64,000 nt of DNA from Micromonospora sp. RHAY321 (GCF_023896955.1 NZ_JAMHIW010000001.1:372001-436000), one strand, 5' to 3'; shown: positions 24,986 to 34,160, counted from the first letter of the stretch. The notes: generated from the sequence alone by a model not told the origin. Made by a program: numbers and translations.

Positions 24986-26515
24986 ATGACATTGCGGCAG
25001 CCGCCAGGCGTGTGGGACCCGCGGCGCTGGGTAGGCGCGCCCATGGACGGGACGGCGGTGCCAGTGAACACGACCGAGTTGCGGGTGCCTGGCATTGGCC
25101 GCTGGAGCGCGGAAGACATTCTTCGTCAGCCGATCGTGAAAAAGGTGGCCGGCGATGAGGACGCGGCGTTCTGCAGTCCGGCGGAGGCCGGCTTGCGCGC
25201 GCCCGGTCCCGCCGAGGTGTCGCTTGAGGCATACCACTGGGGCAGCCTGAGCGGCGGCAAGGCCACCCGGACGCTGTCGCTGGTGCTTTTGCTGCCGTTC
25301 ATGCTGAGCAACACTGCAATCTGGATGCTGCCGCCAGCGCCCGCCACGTCCGCGGCCCTCGCTCGTGCGATTTGCCGGCTGCTGGCGGCCACGCTGACGG
25401 TCATGTACGTGCTGTCAGTGGTCGGAGTTGCGGTGGATCTCGTTGCCTGGCAGTGCGCCGGCGATCCCCGCTGCACCGCGAACCGGTGGGCAATGTCCTG
25501 GCTCGCTGACGTACAGCCGGGACAGCGTGCCGCGCTGGCGGCCCTAGTGCCGATTGCCGCCGTCGGCGCAGTGTGGTGGCTCGGGCGGCACAGTTGGCAG
25601 ATGCCCGGGCACGCCTCGGCCACGCCGGCACCTGAGGGCGCTGATGCTTCCCGGCTCGATGCCGCAGAATTCTGGGACAATCGTGCTCTACTACGGCGAC
25701 TGACGCTGCTGCACGTGGCGATTGCTTTAGGCACTGTTGACGTCGTCCTGCTTCGTGTGGTCGCTCCGCATGACGGCCGGACCCTCGGTTTTGGCCTGCT
25801 CGCCCTCACGGTCATCGTGTTGGGTGCCGCCGTGGCGCTGCTTTGCCGCCCAGAACATCCTCATGATGGAGCGGACCGGCGCATCGCGTCTGCTGTCCGC
25901 GCGGTATGGGTGGCAATGCTGGCGGTAACAGCATCCACGCTCGGCTATGCCGCCCTACCGCGATCCCAGTGGCACCCCGGGGCGGAACTGCCCGGCTACG
26001 AGTCCCTGGCAGCCTGGCTTTACGTGACTCAGGCCGTGCTGATGCTACTTCTGGCCGTGATCGTGGTACGGCAACGATCGCGGCTCACGAGCCCGGCCTT
26101 CCTCGGCGGGCTCGGCGCCCCTGTGGTCGTGGCGTTCGCCGTCGGCTTCGGGGTGGCGTTCTCGTCCGCGCTGCTGTACGCAGCCTCGTACCACCTTGAC
26201 AGGAATCTCGAGCCCCGCCCACGTCGACTGCTACCGACGGGAGTCCCGCCACTGCTACCGCCGGTGGCGTACCGGTGGGCGGCGTTGGGGTTCTTCCTGG
26301 CCGTGGCGGTGACCACGCTCGCCGTCCTGCTCGACAGCCAGTTGACGTTGCGGCGCCGCCGTCGGTCCGCGGCGGAGATTCTGCGCCGTGACTTCCCGGA
26401 CGCGCCGCCGGAACGGCAGCCGCGGGTGCGCAAGACGCGCGACGCCATTGTGCGAGCCCAGCTGACCGACCGGAGCTGGCCGCTACTGTCGCGTACGCCG
26501 TCGTATTCGTGCTGA
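24986..26515 (+). CDS. N-terminal part of a frameshifted multi-pass membrane protein
   Basis: 509 residues with about ten hydrophobic helices and the block AGDEDAAFCSPAEAGLRAPG, then EVSLEAYHWGSLSGGKATRT. These strings recur at the start of a family of uncharacterised actinobacterial membrane proteins whose C-terminus is lipase-like. Coding ends in SRTPSYSC, but the next frame continues smoothly from about 26461 (ADRPELAATVAYAVVFVLIL) into the following segment, indicating a single-base slip near 26455. The likely translation start is one of the GTGs near 25060 rather than 24986. Intact, the product would be about 750 residues. Function unknown. Confidence 0.65.
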   Translation: MTLRQPPGVWDPRRWVGAPMDGTAVPVNTTELRVPGIGRWSAEDILRQPIVKKVAGDEDAAFCSPAEAGLRAPGPAEVSLEAYHWGSLSGGKATRTLSLVLLLPFMLSNTAIWMLPPAPATSAALARAICRLLAATLTVMYVLSVVGVAVDLVAWQCAGDPRCTANRWAMSWLADVQPGQRAALAALVPIAAVGAVWWLGRHSWQMPGHASATPAPEGADASRLDAAEFWDNRALLRRLTLLHVAIALGTVDVVLLRVVAPHDGRTLGFGLLALTVIVLGAAVALLCRPEHPHDGADRRIASAVRAVWVAMLAVTASTLGYAALPRSQWHPGAELPGYESLAAWLYVTQAVLMLLLAVIVVRQRSRLTSPAFLGGLGAPVVVAFAVGFGVAFSSALLYAASYHLDRNLEPRPRRLLPTGVPPLLPPVAYRWAALGFFLAVAVTTLAVLLDSQLTLRRRRRSAAEILRRDFPDAPPERQPRVRKTRDAIVRAQLTDRSWPLLSRTPSYSC

Positions 26516-27306
26516 TCCTCGGCTCGGCCGGGCTGTCGGCGGCCGGCATCGGGCCCAGGGACCTTGCCCTGCGCGTCGGCGGAGAGCCCGCAGCCCGGTC
26601 GGTGGTGTTCCTCAGCCGCTTGGGAACGAACCTCACCGGACTGTTCGCCGTGGCGATGGCCGTAGCCGCCTTGCTGACCCACCGCTCCAGGGGCATCCGC
26701 CGCATCGGGGTTTTGTGGGATCTCGCGACGTTCTGGCCGCGCACGGGCCATCCGCTCGCCCCGCCGTGCTACGCGGAACGCGCGGTGCCGGAGCTGACCC
26801 GACGGGTTGAGGACCTGACACGCCAGGGCGGTGCCGTGGTGCTGTCCGGACACAGCCAGGGCGCAGTGCTGGTCGCGGCGACGGTCCTGCACCTGCGTCG
26901 CCCCTACCTCGACCGCGTAGCGCTGCTGACCCACGCCAACCCTCTGCGTCGCCTCTACAGCAAGGTCTTTCCCGCATACCTGGGGCCTTCAGCGCTGCGT
27001 GATGTCGGTGAGCGGGTGGGTTGGCGATGGCTGAATCTGTGGCGGGACACCGACCCAATCGGCGCATGGATCTTCTCCTGCGGTCCGGACTCCCCGGCGG
27101 GCGGCAACGCCCGGCCAGAATCCCGGGATCCGGCGAACGGCGTCGACCGACGGCTTCGTGACCCCCACAGCCTGCTGCCCGAGCCAGGGGACGCCCCGCC
27201 GCCGCCGATCGAGGGGCACCGGTTCGACCCCGACAACGACTATCAGGCGGCCATCCGCGACCTCGTGGCCCGGCTACCGACTGCGGCTTCGAGGAGCCGC
27301 TGGTAG
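26509..27306 (+). CDS. C-terminal lipase-like part of the same frameshifted membrane protein
   Basis: 265 residues in a different frame from the preceding part. It begins inside a membrane helix (VLILGSAGLSAAGIG), continues through a second helix, and then a cytosolic or external alpha/beta-hydrolase-like section with a clear nucleophile elbow: GGAVVLSGHSQGAVLVAATV. A plausible histidine lies in the tail (PPPIEGHRFDPDNDYQAAIR), and a DTDPIGAWIF segment could supply the acid. There is no separate ribosome site at 26509, so an independent gene is unlikely. If the frameshift is real the locus is a pseudogene; if it is a sequencing error this is one intact lipase-fused membrane protein. Confidence 0.65.
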   Translation: MLILGSAGLSAAGIGPRDLALRVGGEPAARSVVFLSRLGTNLTGLFAVAMAVAALLTHRSRGIRRIGVLWDLATFWPRTGHPLAPPCYAERAVPELTRRVEDLTRQGGAVVLSGHSQGAVLVAATVLHLRRPYLDRVALLTHANPLRRLYSKVFPAYLGPSALRDVGERVGWRWLNLWRDTDPIGAWIFSCGPDSPAGGNARPESRDPANGVDRRLRDPHSLLPEPGDAPPPPIEGHRFDPDNDYQAAIRDLVARLPTAASRSRW

Positions 27307-27481
27307 AGGTAGGTGCAGGTGAGCGCCGTCCGATGCCGTTGGAAGCAGTTCAAGGCGTCAAAGCGGGTCACGCCCACCGATGACGGCGTCACTGTCGTGC
27401 TCCGCGGTTTCGCGGCTGAGTGTCCTGGATGCACGCTACAAACAACGCCCCGAGCGACCTCCAACCGGGATCCCAACGCCA

Positions 27482-27925
27482 CTAGCGCTGGATCTCGCCC
27501 GTCAACAGCGGTAGTCCGGTTTCCTGGTCGACCCGCTTGATGAGGCTCGCTCCGACCTCCGTGATGATGACCTCAAGAGTTGGCCACACCTTCCCGTACA
27601 GAAGGTGGCCCCCGACGGTCGTGCCGTCGCGGCGGCCGAGCACCGCGTGCACATGCAGCAACGCCTTGCCCTCATGGTCCGCGATATCTCCGACCAGGGA
27701 CAGCACCTCGGCCTGTTCCCTAACCGGTATGCGCAGGTAGTCGCGCTTCTCGCGGTCGAAATAGCCCAGTTCGGCCGACTCAAAGACACCGACGGCGGTG
27801 ACCCGGGCACCGCGAATGTCGTACCGCTCTGCCACCTCGTTGATGGCCGCCACGGCGTCCTCGCCCTTGTCGACCGCAACCACCACGACCCGCCGGTCGC
27901 CATCAGTCAGCGCGACATCCTTCAT
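27482..27925 (-). CDS. PPC (DUF296) domain protein
   Basis: 147 residues forming one PPC/DUF296 domain: VVVVAVDKGEDAVAAINEVA, ARVTAVGVFESAELGYFD, EVLSLVGDIADHEGKALLHV, HAVLGRRDGTTVGGHLLYGK. The paired histidines in LLHVHAVLG and GGHLL are positions that bind a metal in crystal structures of the family. In plants PPC domains accompany AT-hook DNA-binding motifs; bacterial stand-alone members have no proven role. It is preceded 15 bases upstream by the double ABM protein gene, so the two are co-transcribed. Some members are annotated as DNA-binding, but no DNA-binding motif is visible here. Confidence 0.85.
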   Translation of the reverse strand: MKDVALTDGDRRVVVVAVDKGEDAVAAINEVAERYDIRGARVTAVGVFESAELGYFDREKRDYLRIPVREQAEVLSLVGDIADHEGKALLHVHAVLGRRDGTTVGGHLLYGKVWPTLEVIITEVGASLIKRVDQETGLPLLTGEIQR

Positions 27926-27940
27926 GATCTCCCTCGAGGT

Positions 27941-28654
27941 CTAGGCGGTGATGCGCTCGCGGTGGGGTTCACTGATCATCGCCATGAGGTGAGCGGTCCA
28001 GGGCGCGTTCAGACGTCTGTCGATCTCGCCGCGGACGATGCGGTAGAAGTGAGACGTGTTCATGTGCTTGTCCAAGGCGGCCTGGTCGGTCCAGTTTTCA
28101 TATAGGAACATCAGTGCGGGGTCGTCGACCGACTGGTACAGGTCATAGCCGAGACATCCAGGCTCGGCGCGGGTCAGTCCGACCATCTCCAGATGACTGC
28201 GACCCACGGTGGTCTCCTCCCCCGGCCTGATGGCGAAGAACGGAACGAGGGTCACCTGTGCCGGTGAATCACCGACCGGCCGGGGGCGGTCTGGGTTTGT
28301 GTCGGGCTCGGAGAGCATCCGGGCGCGCCACAGCGTGTACGGCGCGACGATCTCATGCGCGACGTGCTCCGTCAGGCATGTCCTGACATGGGCACTCGCG
28401 AGGTGCGCATCGAGAGCAGGCTGATCCGTCCAGTTGCCGAGGACGTAGAAGGCCGCCGGATTGTTCTTCAGCTGGTGCACGTCGTAGCTAACGTTCCCGG
28501 GTTCCGCACGGGTCGGGGGCACCAACTGCAGGAGCGCGTCCCGGACGACGCCGGCCCGGTCCGGAGCGGCGATGAACTGCCCCAAAACGGTCACCTGTTC
28601 CGGTGACGTCCCCTGTAGCTCCGACCCTGACCGTCGTCGTCCGCTCTCTGCCAT
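27941..28654 (-). CDS. Protein with two antibiotic-biosynthesis-monooxygenase (ABM) domains
   Basis: 237 residues made of two ABM ferredoxin-like domains: residues 20-115 (VTVLGQFIAAPDRAGVVRDA; TRAEPGNVSYDVHQLKNNPA; YVLGNWTDQPALDAHLASAH) and 130-230 (VTLVPFFAIRPGEETTVGRS; TRAEPGCLGYDLYQSVDDPA; LYENWTDQAALDKHMNTSHF). Single ABM domains dimerise and act as cofactor-free monooxygenases or haem-degrading enzymes, or regulate quinone metabolism; this fusion provides an internal dimer. The conserved W-x-D-x-x-A-L-D-x-H and SHxFY motifs are retained. Substrate unknown. Operon partner: the PPC protein. Confidence 0.85.
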   Translation of the reverse strand: MAESGRRRSGSELQGTSPEQVTVLGQFIAAPDRAGVVRDALLQLVPPTRAEPGNVSYDVHQLKNNPAAFYVLGNWTDQPALDAHLASAHVRTCLTEHVAHEIVAPYTLWRARMLSEPDTNPDRPRPVGDSPAQVTLVPFFAIRPGEETTVGRSHLEMVGLTRAEPGCLGYDLYQSVDDPALMFLYENWTDQAALDKHMNTSHFYRIVRGEIDRRLNAPWTAHLMAMISEPHRERITA

Positions 28655-28987
28655 CGCCAGGCCTTCCGTTCTCAGCTATGCCATGCCGCTGAGGAGAAAC
28701 CTTACGGACGGGGTTGCCGCATTGTTCCCAATTCAGCGATCGGCTGCGTCCGCGCGGTCAGCTGGTGGTGAGTAGGCGCCCGTACCTGCCGGGGTGTCAT
28801 GCGCCCAGACGCGTTCGCGAGAAGGCCGTAGCGGCTGACGAAGACGCCGGGCCGGGCCCGGCGGAAACCACCAGATCGGGTAGCAGCCGAGTCGAACGGC
28901 GGTCGTGGGCGCGCCGGTCGATCCGGACCGCCCAATCTCGCCGGGCTTCTCAGCCGGGCATCCACGCCGTCGCCGACAGGCAAACGT
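28655..28987. other. Divergent promoter region without a gene
   Basis: This 333-base interval separates the ABM gene (minus) from the GH15 gene (plus) and probably holds both promoters. Reading all frames gave no family-like protein and no clear palindrome. Confidence 0.4.
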
Positions 28988-30850
28988 GTGCCATCTGAGG
29001 AGCAGGCTGAGCGGCCACAGACAAGCGGCTTGACCAGCGAAGACCCGGGTATGCAGGACGGCGTGGGGGTGCCGTCGATCGCCGACTACGGCTTTCTGTC
29101 TGATTGTCGCTCGGCGGCGCTGGTCAGCCGGGACGGTTCGGTGGACTGGTGGTGCCCGGCGCGGTTCGACAGCCCTTCGGTCTTCGGCCGGATCCTCGAC
29201 TTGGACGCTGGCCACTGGGTCCTGCGCCCGAGCAGCGAGCGGGACGGCTGCCGCACCGAGCGGGCGTACATCGGCGATAGCCTCGTGCTGCGCACCGTGC
29301 ACAAGACCGACGGCGGCAGCGTTGCGGTCACCGAGGCGCTCGCCGCCGAGCCGGGTGCCCGCGGCCATGACCTGGGCTCCGCGTCACCCGCGGTGCTGGT
29401 GCGCACGGTCGAAGGGCTCAGCGGCCGGGTGCGCATGTCGACCGACTTCGTACCCCGCCCCGAATACGGCCTGCTCACGCCGTATCTGCACAGCCAGCCG
29501 GACCGGGTTGTGGCAGCCGCCGGACCGGTCAGCCTGACGTTACGGGCAGGCGTACCCCTGACCTGCGAGCGCGGGCGCGCCTACGCGGACTTCGACGTCT
29601 CTGCCGGCCAAGTAGTCGGGTTCGACTTGGCGTATGCCCCGTCGTTCGGTGGCCCGCCGACTGCAGAGTTGGATCCAGTCGCGGCGATCGCCGACACCAT
29701 CGAAGCGTGGCAGGTCTTGCAGGACAGCCATCACTACGATGGCCGCTATCCCGATCTCGTCCGCCGCAGCTCCGTGATCCTGCAGGGCCTGACCTATCGG
29801 CCCAGCGGTGCGGTCGTGGCCGCCGCGACCACCTCGCTGCCCGAGCAGCTCGGCGGCGACCGCAATTACGACTACCGGTTCGCCTGGCTGCGAGACGTCT
29901 CGTACACCCTGCACGCGCTGTGGGTCGCCGCCTGCACCGAGGACACCTCGCGGCACTTCGGCTGGGCGGTCCGCTCGGCCGGCCGACTGGGCATAGAGCC
30001 CGCGCCGATCATGTACGGCGTGGGGAGTGAACGGGACCTGTCCGAACACGCCCTCGATCATCTACGCGGTTACGCGGGCAGCCGGCCGGTGCGCACCGGA
30101 AACGACGCCTGGCGGCAGCGACAATTGGATGTGCCCGGCGAGGTTCTCGAGGCCGCCTACCTGCTCCGGGACCGGTTGGGGCAGTTCGACGAGGAGCTGC
30201 GCCAGATGCTGGTGGACCTCGCTCATCAGACGGTGGACATCTGGCACAAGCCCGACGCCGGCATGTGGGAGATCCGAGGGGAGCAGCGGCACTACACGTC
30301 GTCGAAGGTGGGGTGTTGGGTGGCGCTGGACCGGGCGGTGCGGCTCGCGCCGCAACTCGGGGAGGGGGCGGACCCTCGGCGGTGGGCCGCAGCCCGTGAC
30401 GAAATCCACCGGGCGGTGCTGGAGCAGGCCTGGAACGAGCGGGTTGGGGCCTTCACGGGTGCCTTCGGGTCGGACGAGTTGGACGCCTCGGTGCTGTTGA
30501 TGCCACTGGTGAACTTCCTCCCGGCCACCGATGGGCGTATGCGGGCAACGATCGAGGCCATCGAGCGGGAACTCGCCGCGGACGGCGTCGTGCGACGCTC
30601 GACGAACGAATCCGCCGGCTTCGTATGGTGCTCGTTTTGGCTGGTGGGGTGCCTGGTGCTCGCCGGTGACAACCAACGAGCGACGGAGCTCTTCGAGCGC
30701 ACCTGCACCAAAGCCAACGACCTCGGCATCTTCGCGGAGCAGATCGACCTGGTGACGGGTGAACACCTGGGCAATACGCCCCAGGCGTTGTCCCACATAG
30801 GCCAGATAATCGCCGCCGCCCGGCTTACTGACCCGACCATGCACTTTTAG
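28988..30850 (+). CDS. Glycoside hydrolase family 15 (glucoamylase/trehalase-like)
   Basis: 620 residues, the usual length for cytosolic actinobacterial GH15 proteins that hydrolyse alpha-glucosides or trehalose by inversion. N-terminal beta domain: VPSIADYGFLSDCRSAALVS and GSVDWWCPARFDSPSVFGRI. Catalytic (alpha/alpha)6 barrel from about residue 270: GGDRNYDYRFAWLRDVSYTL and GMWEIRGEQRHYTSSKVGCW carry candidate acids, with C-terminal helices ending in NTPQALSHIGQIIAAARLTD, whose conserved GNTPQAxSH block is typical. Start is GTG 28988 (VPSEEQAERPQ). A trehalase rather than a glucoamylase is possible because mycobacterial trehalase is of this type; sequence alone does not decide. No operon partner. 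Confidence 0.9.
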   Translation: MPSEEQAERPQTSGLTSEDPGMQDGVGVPSIADYGFLSDCRSAALVSRDGSVDWWCPARFDSPSVFGRILDLDAGHWVLRPSSERDGCRTERAYIGDSLVLRTVHKTDGGSVAVTEALAAEPGARGHDLGSASPAVLVRTVEGLSGRVRMSTDFVPRPEYGLLTPYLHSQPDRVVAAAGPVSLTLRAGVPLTCERGRAYADFDVSAGQVVGFDLAYAPSFGGPPTAELDPVAAIADTIEAWQVLQDSHHYDGRYPDLVRRSSVILQGLTYRPSGAVVAAATTSLPEQLGGDRNYDYRFAWLRDVSYTLHALWVAACTEDTSRHFGWAVRSAGRLGIEPAPIMYGVGSERDLSEHALDHLRGYAGSRPVRTGNDAWRQRQLDVPGEVLEAAYLLRDRLGQFDEELRQMLVDLAHQTVDIWHKPDAGMWEIRGEQRHYTSSKVGCWVALDRAVRLAPQLGEGADPRRWAAARDEIHRAVLEQAWNERVGAFTGAFGSDELDASVLLMPLVNFLPATDGRMRATIEAIERELAADGVVRRSTNESAGFVWCSFWLVGCLVLAGDNQRATELFERTCTKANDLGIFAEQIDLVTGEHLGNTPQALSHIGQIIAAARLTDPTMHF

Positions 30851-30989
30851 TGGGTGGCCCGCGCAGAGCGCTCCTCAAGCTTCAAGATCGCCGTCTTGGG
30901 GGGCGGGTCAGGCCCGTCCGCCGGCCGGATGGTGGCGGCGAAGGGTGTGACCAGCCTCGATGACGGGACGGCACCGGACCAGGAGCGAT

Positions 30990-31913
30990 TTAGGGTCCCG
31001 GAGTCGCGGTAACAGATGGTCGCGCCGGCTTGGGCGTCGGCAGCACCATTCTGAGGAGTGCGTCCCTGGCTGGGCTCGACGGAGCGGCCGTGGGGACGGC
31101 GACGGACACCTGCCACCTGGGGGCGGCCGGATCGCTGAGGGTGACGACATGGAGCCGCCTCGCGGATGGCTTGCGGGCGACGGGGGCTGGGACCACTGCG
31201 ACGCCAAGTCCCTGGTCGACGCATTCGAGCAGGGTGTGTACGTCGTTCACCTCCAGGGGTACCCGCCGTTCGAGGCCGACGGCGGTGAAGGCCCGGTCGT
31301 TGAGCTGGCGGGCCCCCCAGTCGGAGGAGAAGTCGACGAACAACTCGTTACGCAGCGATTCCCAGTCGACGGTGTCACGGGCCGACAGCGGGTGCTCCGG
31401 GTGGCAGAGCAGCAGCATCGGCTCGGTCGCCAGCGGCATGAGCGTCACACCGTCTGGTGGTTGCCCGGGCAAGGCGACGAAGGCGACATCGAGGCGTCCG
31501 AGGCGAACCTGATCGGCCAGGTGTGTCGATCCGCCGTGCCGCAGCCGGATCTCTACTCCTGGATAGGTGCGCCGGAAGCGGGCTAACAACGGGGGGAGGT
31601 TGATCACACCGAGGCACTGCTCGGTGCCGACGGACACCGTGCCCCGCAGGAGCCCCTGCACAGCAGCGACGGCATCGCGCGCGGCGTCGACGCTGGCCAG
31701 GGTGCGGTGCGCCTCGATCAGTAGCGCCCGTCCCGCCTCGGTGAGCTCAACGCGGCGGGTGCTGCGGATGAACAGGTCGGCGCCGAGCTCCCGCTCCAGC
31801 GTGCGGATCGACGCGGACAGGCCCGACTGGGCGACGCGCATGCGTTCCGCGGCCCGCGTGAAGTGCCTCTCCTCGGCGACCGCGATGAAGTACTCAAGGT
31901 GTCGCAGCTCCAT
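30990..31913 (-). CDS. LysR-family transcriptional regulator
   Basis: 307 residues: LysR helix-turn-helix (MELRHLEYFIAVAEERHFTR, ERMRVAQSGLSASIRTLERE), then a substrate-binding domain of two alpha/beta lobes (GTVSVGTEQCLGVINLPPLL; LRHGGSTHLADQVRLGRLDV). It diverges from three aldo/keto reductase genes, the usual LysR layout for control of the neighbouring operon. A perfect inverted repeat lies directly before its start codon, so autoregulation is likely. The co-inducer is unknown; a toxic carbonyl or an oxidised metabolite would fit the neighbours. Confidence 0.92.
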   Translation of the reverse strand: MELRHLEYFIAVAEERHFTRAAERMRVAQSGLSASIRTLERELGADLFIRSTRRVELTEAGRALLIEAHRTLASVDAARDAVAAVQGLLRGTVSVGTEQCLGVINLPPLLARFRRTYPGVEIRLRHGGSTHLADQVRLGRLDVAFVALPGQPPDGVTLMPLATEPMLLLCHPEHPLSARDTVDWESLRNELFVDFSSDWGARQLNDRAFTAVGLERRVPLEVNDVHTLLECVDQGLGVAVVPAPVARKPSARRLHVVTLSDPAAPRWQVSVAVPTAAPSSPARDALLRMVLPTPKPARPSVTATPGP

Positions 31914-31914
31914 G

Positions 31915-31937
31915 ATTGAGCATCATATCTGCTCAAT
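31915..31937. promoter_or_regulatory. Palindromic operator between lysR and the aldo/keto reductase genes
   Basis: Eight-base perfect arms ATTGAGCA and TGCTCAAT with a seven-base AT-rich spacer end one base before the lysR start codon (31913). The site is the most AT-rich part of the 124-base gap and is well placed for a LysR dimer to repress its own gene and activate the divergent reductases. Confidence 0.75.
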
Positions 31938-32037
31938 CTCAGCGGTTTTTGCTGTTGGACGGCAGGATGTGGGTGGGTGACTCTGGTGACTGCCGCTCTG
32001 CCGAGGAGGCCAGCGGACTGTGAAATCGGAGGTTGTC

Positions 32038-32910
32038 ATGCAGACCCGCCACATCGGCGAGGCGCAGGTAGGGCAGATCGGGTTGGGTGCCATGCCCATG
32101 TCGATCGAGGGCCGTCCCGACGAACGCCGCTCCATCACCACGATCCACGCCGCGTTGGACGCGGGTGTCACGCTCATCGACACCGCCGACGCCTACCACA
32201 TCGGCGCCGACGAGGTCGGCCATAACGAGCTCCTCATCGCCAAGGCGCTCGCCACCTACCCCGGTGACACCAGCCCAACCCTGGTGGCGACCAAGGGCGG
32301 CCATCTGCGCCCCGGCGACGGATCATGGACGGTGGACGGATCTCCTACCCACATCAAGCGGGCCTGCGAGGCGTCACTGAAACGGCTCGGCGTGGAGGCG
32401 ATCGGCCTCTACCAGTTCCACCGCTCAGATCCGACGGTGCCCTACGCCGAGTCCATCGGTGCGCTCAGTGATCTGCTGACGGAGGGGAAGATCCGCATGG
32501 CCGGCATCTCGAACGCGAACCCGCAGCAGATTCGCCAGGCACACGAACTGCTGGACGGACGGCTGGCGTCAGTGCAGAACCAGTTCTCGCCAGCGTTCCG
32601 GAGCAGCCAGCCCGAGTTGCGGCTGTGCACCGAGTTGGGTATCGCATTCCTGCCATGGAGCCCACTGGGCGGCATCGCCCGAGCCAACGAGCTTGGCACA
32701 ACTCACACGGCGTTCCAGCGGGTCGCGCGGCAGCACGACGTGAGCGCGCAGCAGGTCTGCCTCGCCTGGATGCTCGCCAAGTCGCCGGTGGTCATCCCGA
32801 TCCCTGGTGCCAGCCGACCCGAGACCATCCGCGACTCGACCGCTGCGGCGGACCTGGTCCTTACCCACGGCGAAATCGCTGATCTCGACGCCGCCGGCGA
32901 AGCGGCCTGA
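32038..32910 (+). CDS. Aldo/keto reductase, first of three
   Basis: 290 residues from ATG 32038, with GGAGG five bases upstream; a GTG at 32020 is the alternative. AKR barrel with the catalytic tetrad visible: Asp in VTLIDTADAYHIGADEVGHN, Tyr in DAYHI, Lys in LVATKGGHLRPGDG, His in LYQFHRSDPTVPYAESIGAL. Cofactor-binding end: PVVIPIPGASRPETIRDSTA. This matches NADPH-dependent oxidoreductases of the AKR13/AKR11-like groups. Likely reduces aldehydes or ketones in the cytosol; substrate unknown. First gene after the LysR operator and 32 bases before the second reductase. Confidence 0.9.
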   Translation: MQTRHIGEAQVGQIGLGAMPMSIEGRPDERRSITTIHAALDAGVTLIDTADAYHIGADEVGHNELLIAKALATYPGDTSPTLVATKGGHLRPGDGSWTVDGSPTHIKRACEASLKRLGVEAIGLYQFHRSDPTVPYAESIGALSDLLTEGKIRMAGISNANPQQIRQAHELLDGRLASVQNQFSPAFRSSQPELRLCTELGIAFLPWSPLGGIARANELGTTHTAFQRVARQHDVSAQQVCLAWMLAKSPVVIPIPGASRPETIRDSTAAADLVLTHGEIADLDAAGEAA

Positions 32911-32942
32911 CCCTTACCACACCTACCGGGGGGAATTTCCTG

Positions 32943-33968
32943 ATGAGCTACACCGCCGAACCCACCCGCTTCGGCAGCATGAGCTACCGCCGCTGCGGAC
33001 GCAGCGGGCTGCGCCTACCGGCCATGTCGCTCGGCTTGTGGCACAACTTTGGGGGCGATCGGCCGCTCGAGACCCAGCGCGCCATTCTGCGTCGCGCCTT
33101 CGACCTCGGGATCACGCATTTCGACCTTGCGAACAACTACGGCCCCCCGTACGGCTCCGCTGAGCAGAACCTCGGACGCCTGCTCGCCGAAGATTTCCGG
33201 CCGTACCGCGACGAGTTGGTCATCTCCACGAAGGCCGGCTATGACATGTGGCCCGGCCCGTACGGCGAAGGCGGCTCGCGAAAGTACCTGCTCGCCAGCC
33301 TCGATCAGAGCCTGCAGCGGATGGGGTTGGATTACGTCGACATCTTCTACTCGCACCGCTTCGACCCGCAGACCCCACTTGAAGAGACGATGGGAGCTCT
33401 GGACGCCGCCGTACGGCAAGGCAAGGCCCTGTACGTCGGGATCTCGTCCTACTCCCCTGGCAAGACCGCCGAGGCGGCCGCAATCTTGAAGGATCTCGGC
33501 ACGCCGCTGCTCATCCACCAGCCCTCGTATTCCATGCTCAACCGCTGGATCGAGCAGGATCTCCTCAGTGTGCTTGAGCAGGAGGGTGTCGGCTGCATCG
33601 GATTCTCACCGCTGGCCCAGGGAATGCTTACCGACCGTTACCTTGGCGGCGTGCCCGAAGGTTCCCGCGCTAGCCGAGACAGCTCGCTGTCGCCGGAAGC
33701 GCTGAACGAGGAGAACCTCGCCAAGATCCGGGCATTGAACCAGATCGCCGTACGACGTGGACAAACGCTTGCTCAGATGGCGCTCGCCTGGTCGCTACGC
33801 GATCCGCGAATGACCTCGACCCTGGTCGGCGCCAGCAGCGTCGCGCAACTGGAGGCCAACGTGGCCGCCCTCGACAACCTGACGTTCACCGAGGGTGAAC
33901 TGACCGAGATCGACAGATTCGCCACCGAGTCCGGCATCAATCTCTGGGCGCGTTCCAGCAGCGAGTAG
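32943..33968 (+). CDS. Aldo/keto reductase of the YghZ/AKR14 type
   Basis: 341 residues. The start MSYTAEPTRFGSMSYRRCGR and LPAMSLGLWHNFGGDRPLET is typical of the YghZ group (AKR14, L-glyceraldehyde-3-phosphate reductase and methylglyoxal detoxification in E. coli; AKR6-related). Tetrad: Asp/Tyr in FDLANNYGPPYGSAEQNLGR, Lys in LVISTKAGYDMWPGPYGEGG, His in IFYSHRFDPQTPLEETMGAL. Tail: TLVGASSVAQLEANVAALDN. Ribosome site GGGGGGAA about eight bases before ATG. In the same orientation as, and close behind, the first reductase, so likely co-transcribed. Substrate proposed only by family. Confidence 0.92.
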   Translation: MSYTAEPTRFGSMSYRRCGRSGLRLPAMSLGLWHNFGGDRPLETQRAILRRAFDLGITHFDLANNYGPPYGSAEQNLGRLLAEDFRPYRDELVISTKAGYDMWPGPYGEGGSRKYLLASLDQSLQRMGLDYVDIFYSHRFDPQTPLEETMGALDAAVRQGKALYVGISSYSPGKTAEAAAILKDLGTPLLIHQPSYSMLNRWIEQDLLSVLEQEGVGCIGFSPLAQGMLTDRYLGGVPEGSRASRDSSLSPEALNEENLAKIRALNQIAVRRGQTLAQMALAWSLRDPRMTSTLVGASSVAQLEANVAALDNLTFTEGELTEIDRFATESGINLWARSSSE

Positions 33969-34160
33969 TCCCCGCCCGAGGCGTCTTTCGAAGTCTCGGC
34001 CACTGGCCGGACGCTACGGCAGCACCGCCAGCGGGTCAGGTTCACAGGCGCCGCCAGGATTCATCGCTCTCAGCGATCGAATTGATCGGTTTCTCCTGTT
34101 GGACAGCTCAATCCGGGTCGATCAGACTCCGGGGTGGATCTCGTCGAGGGAGGCAGACTG

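Noticed and set aside
27307..27481. A tRNA or small gene in the gap before the PPC gene.
   Set aside because: No acceptor stem or anticodon arm could be drawn, and the reading frames are not protein-like.
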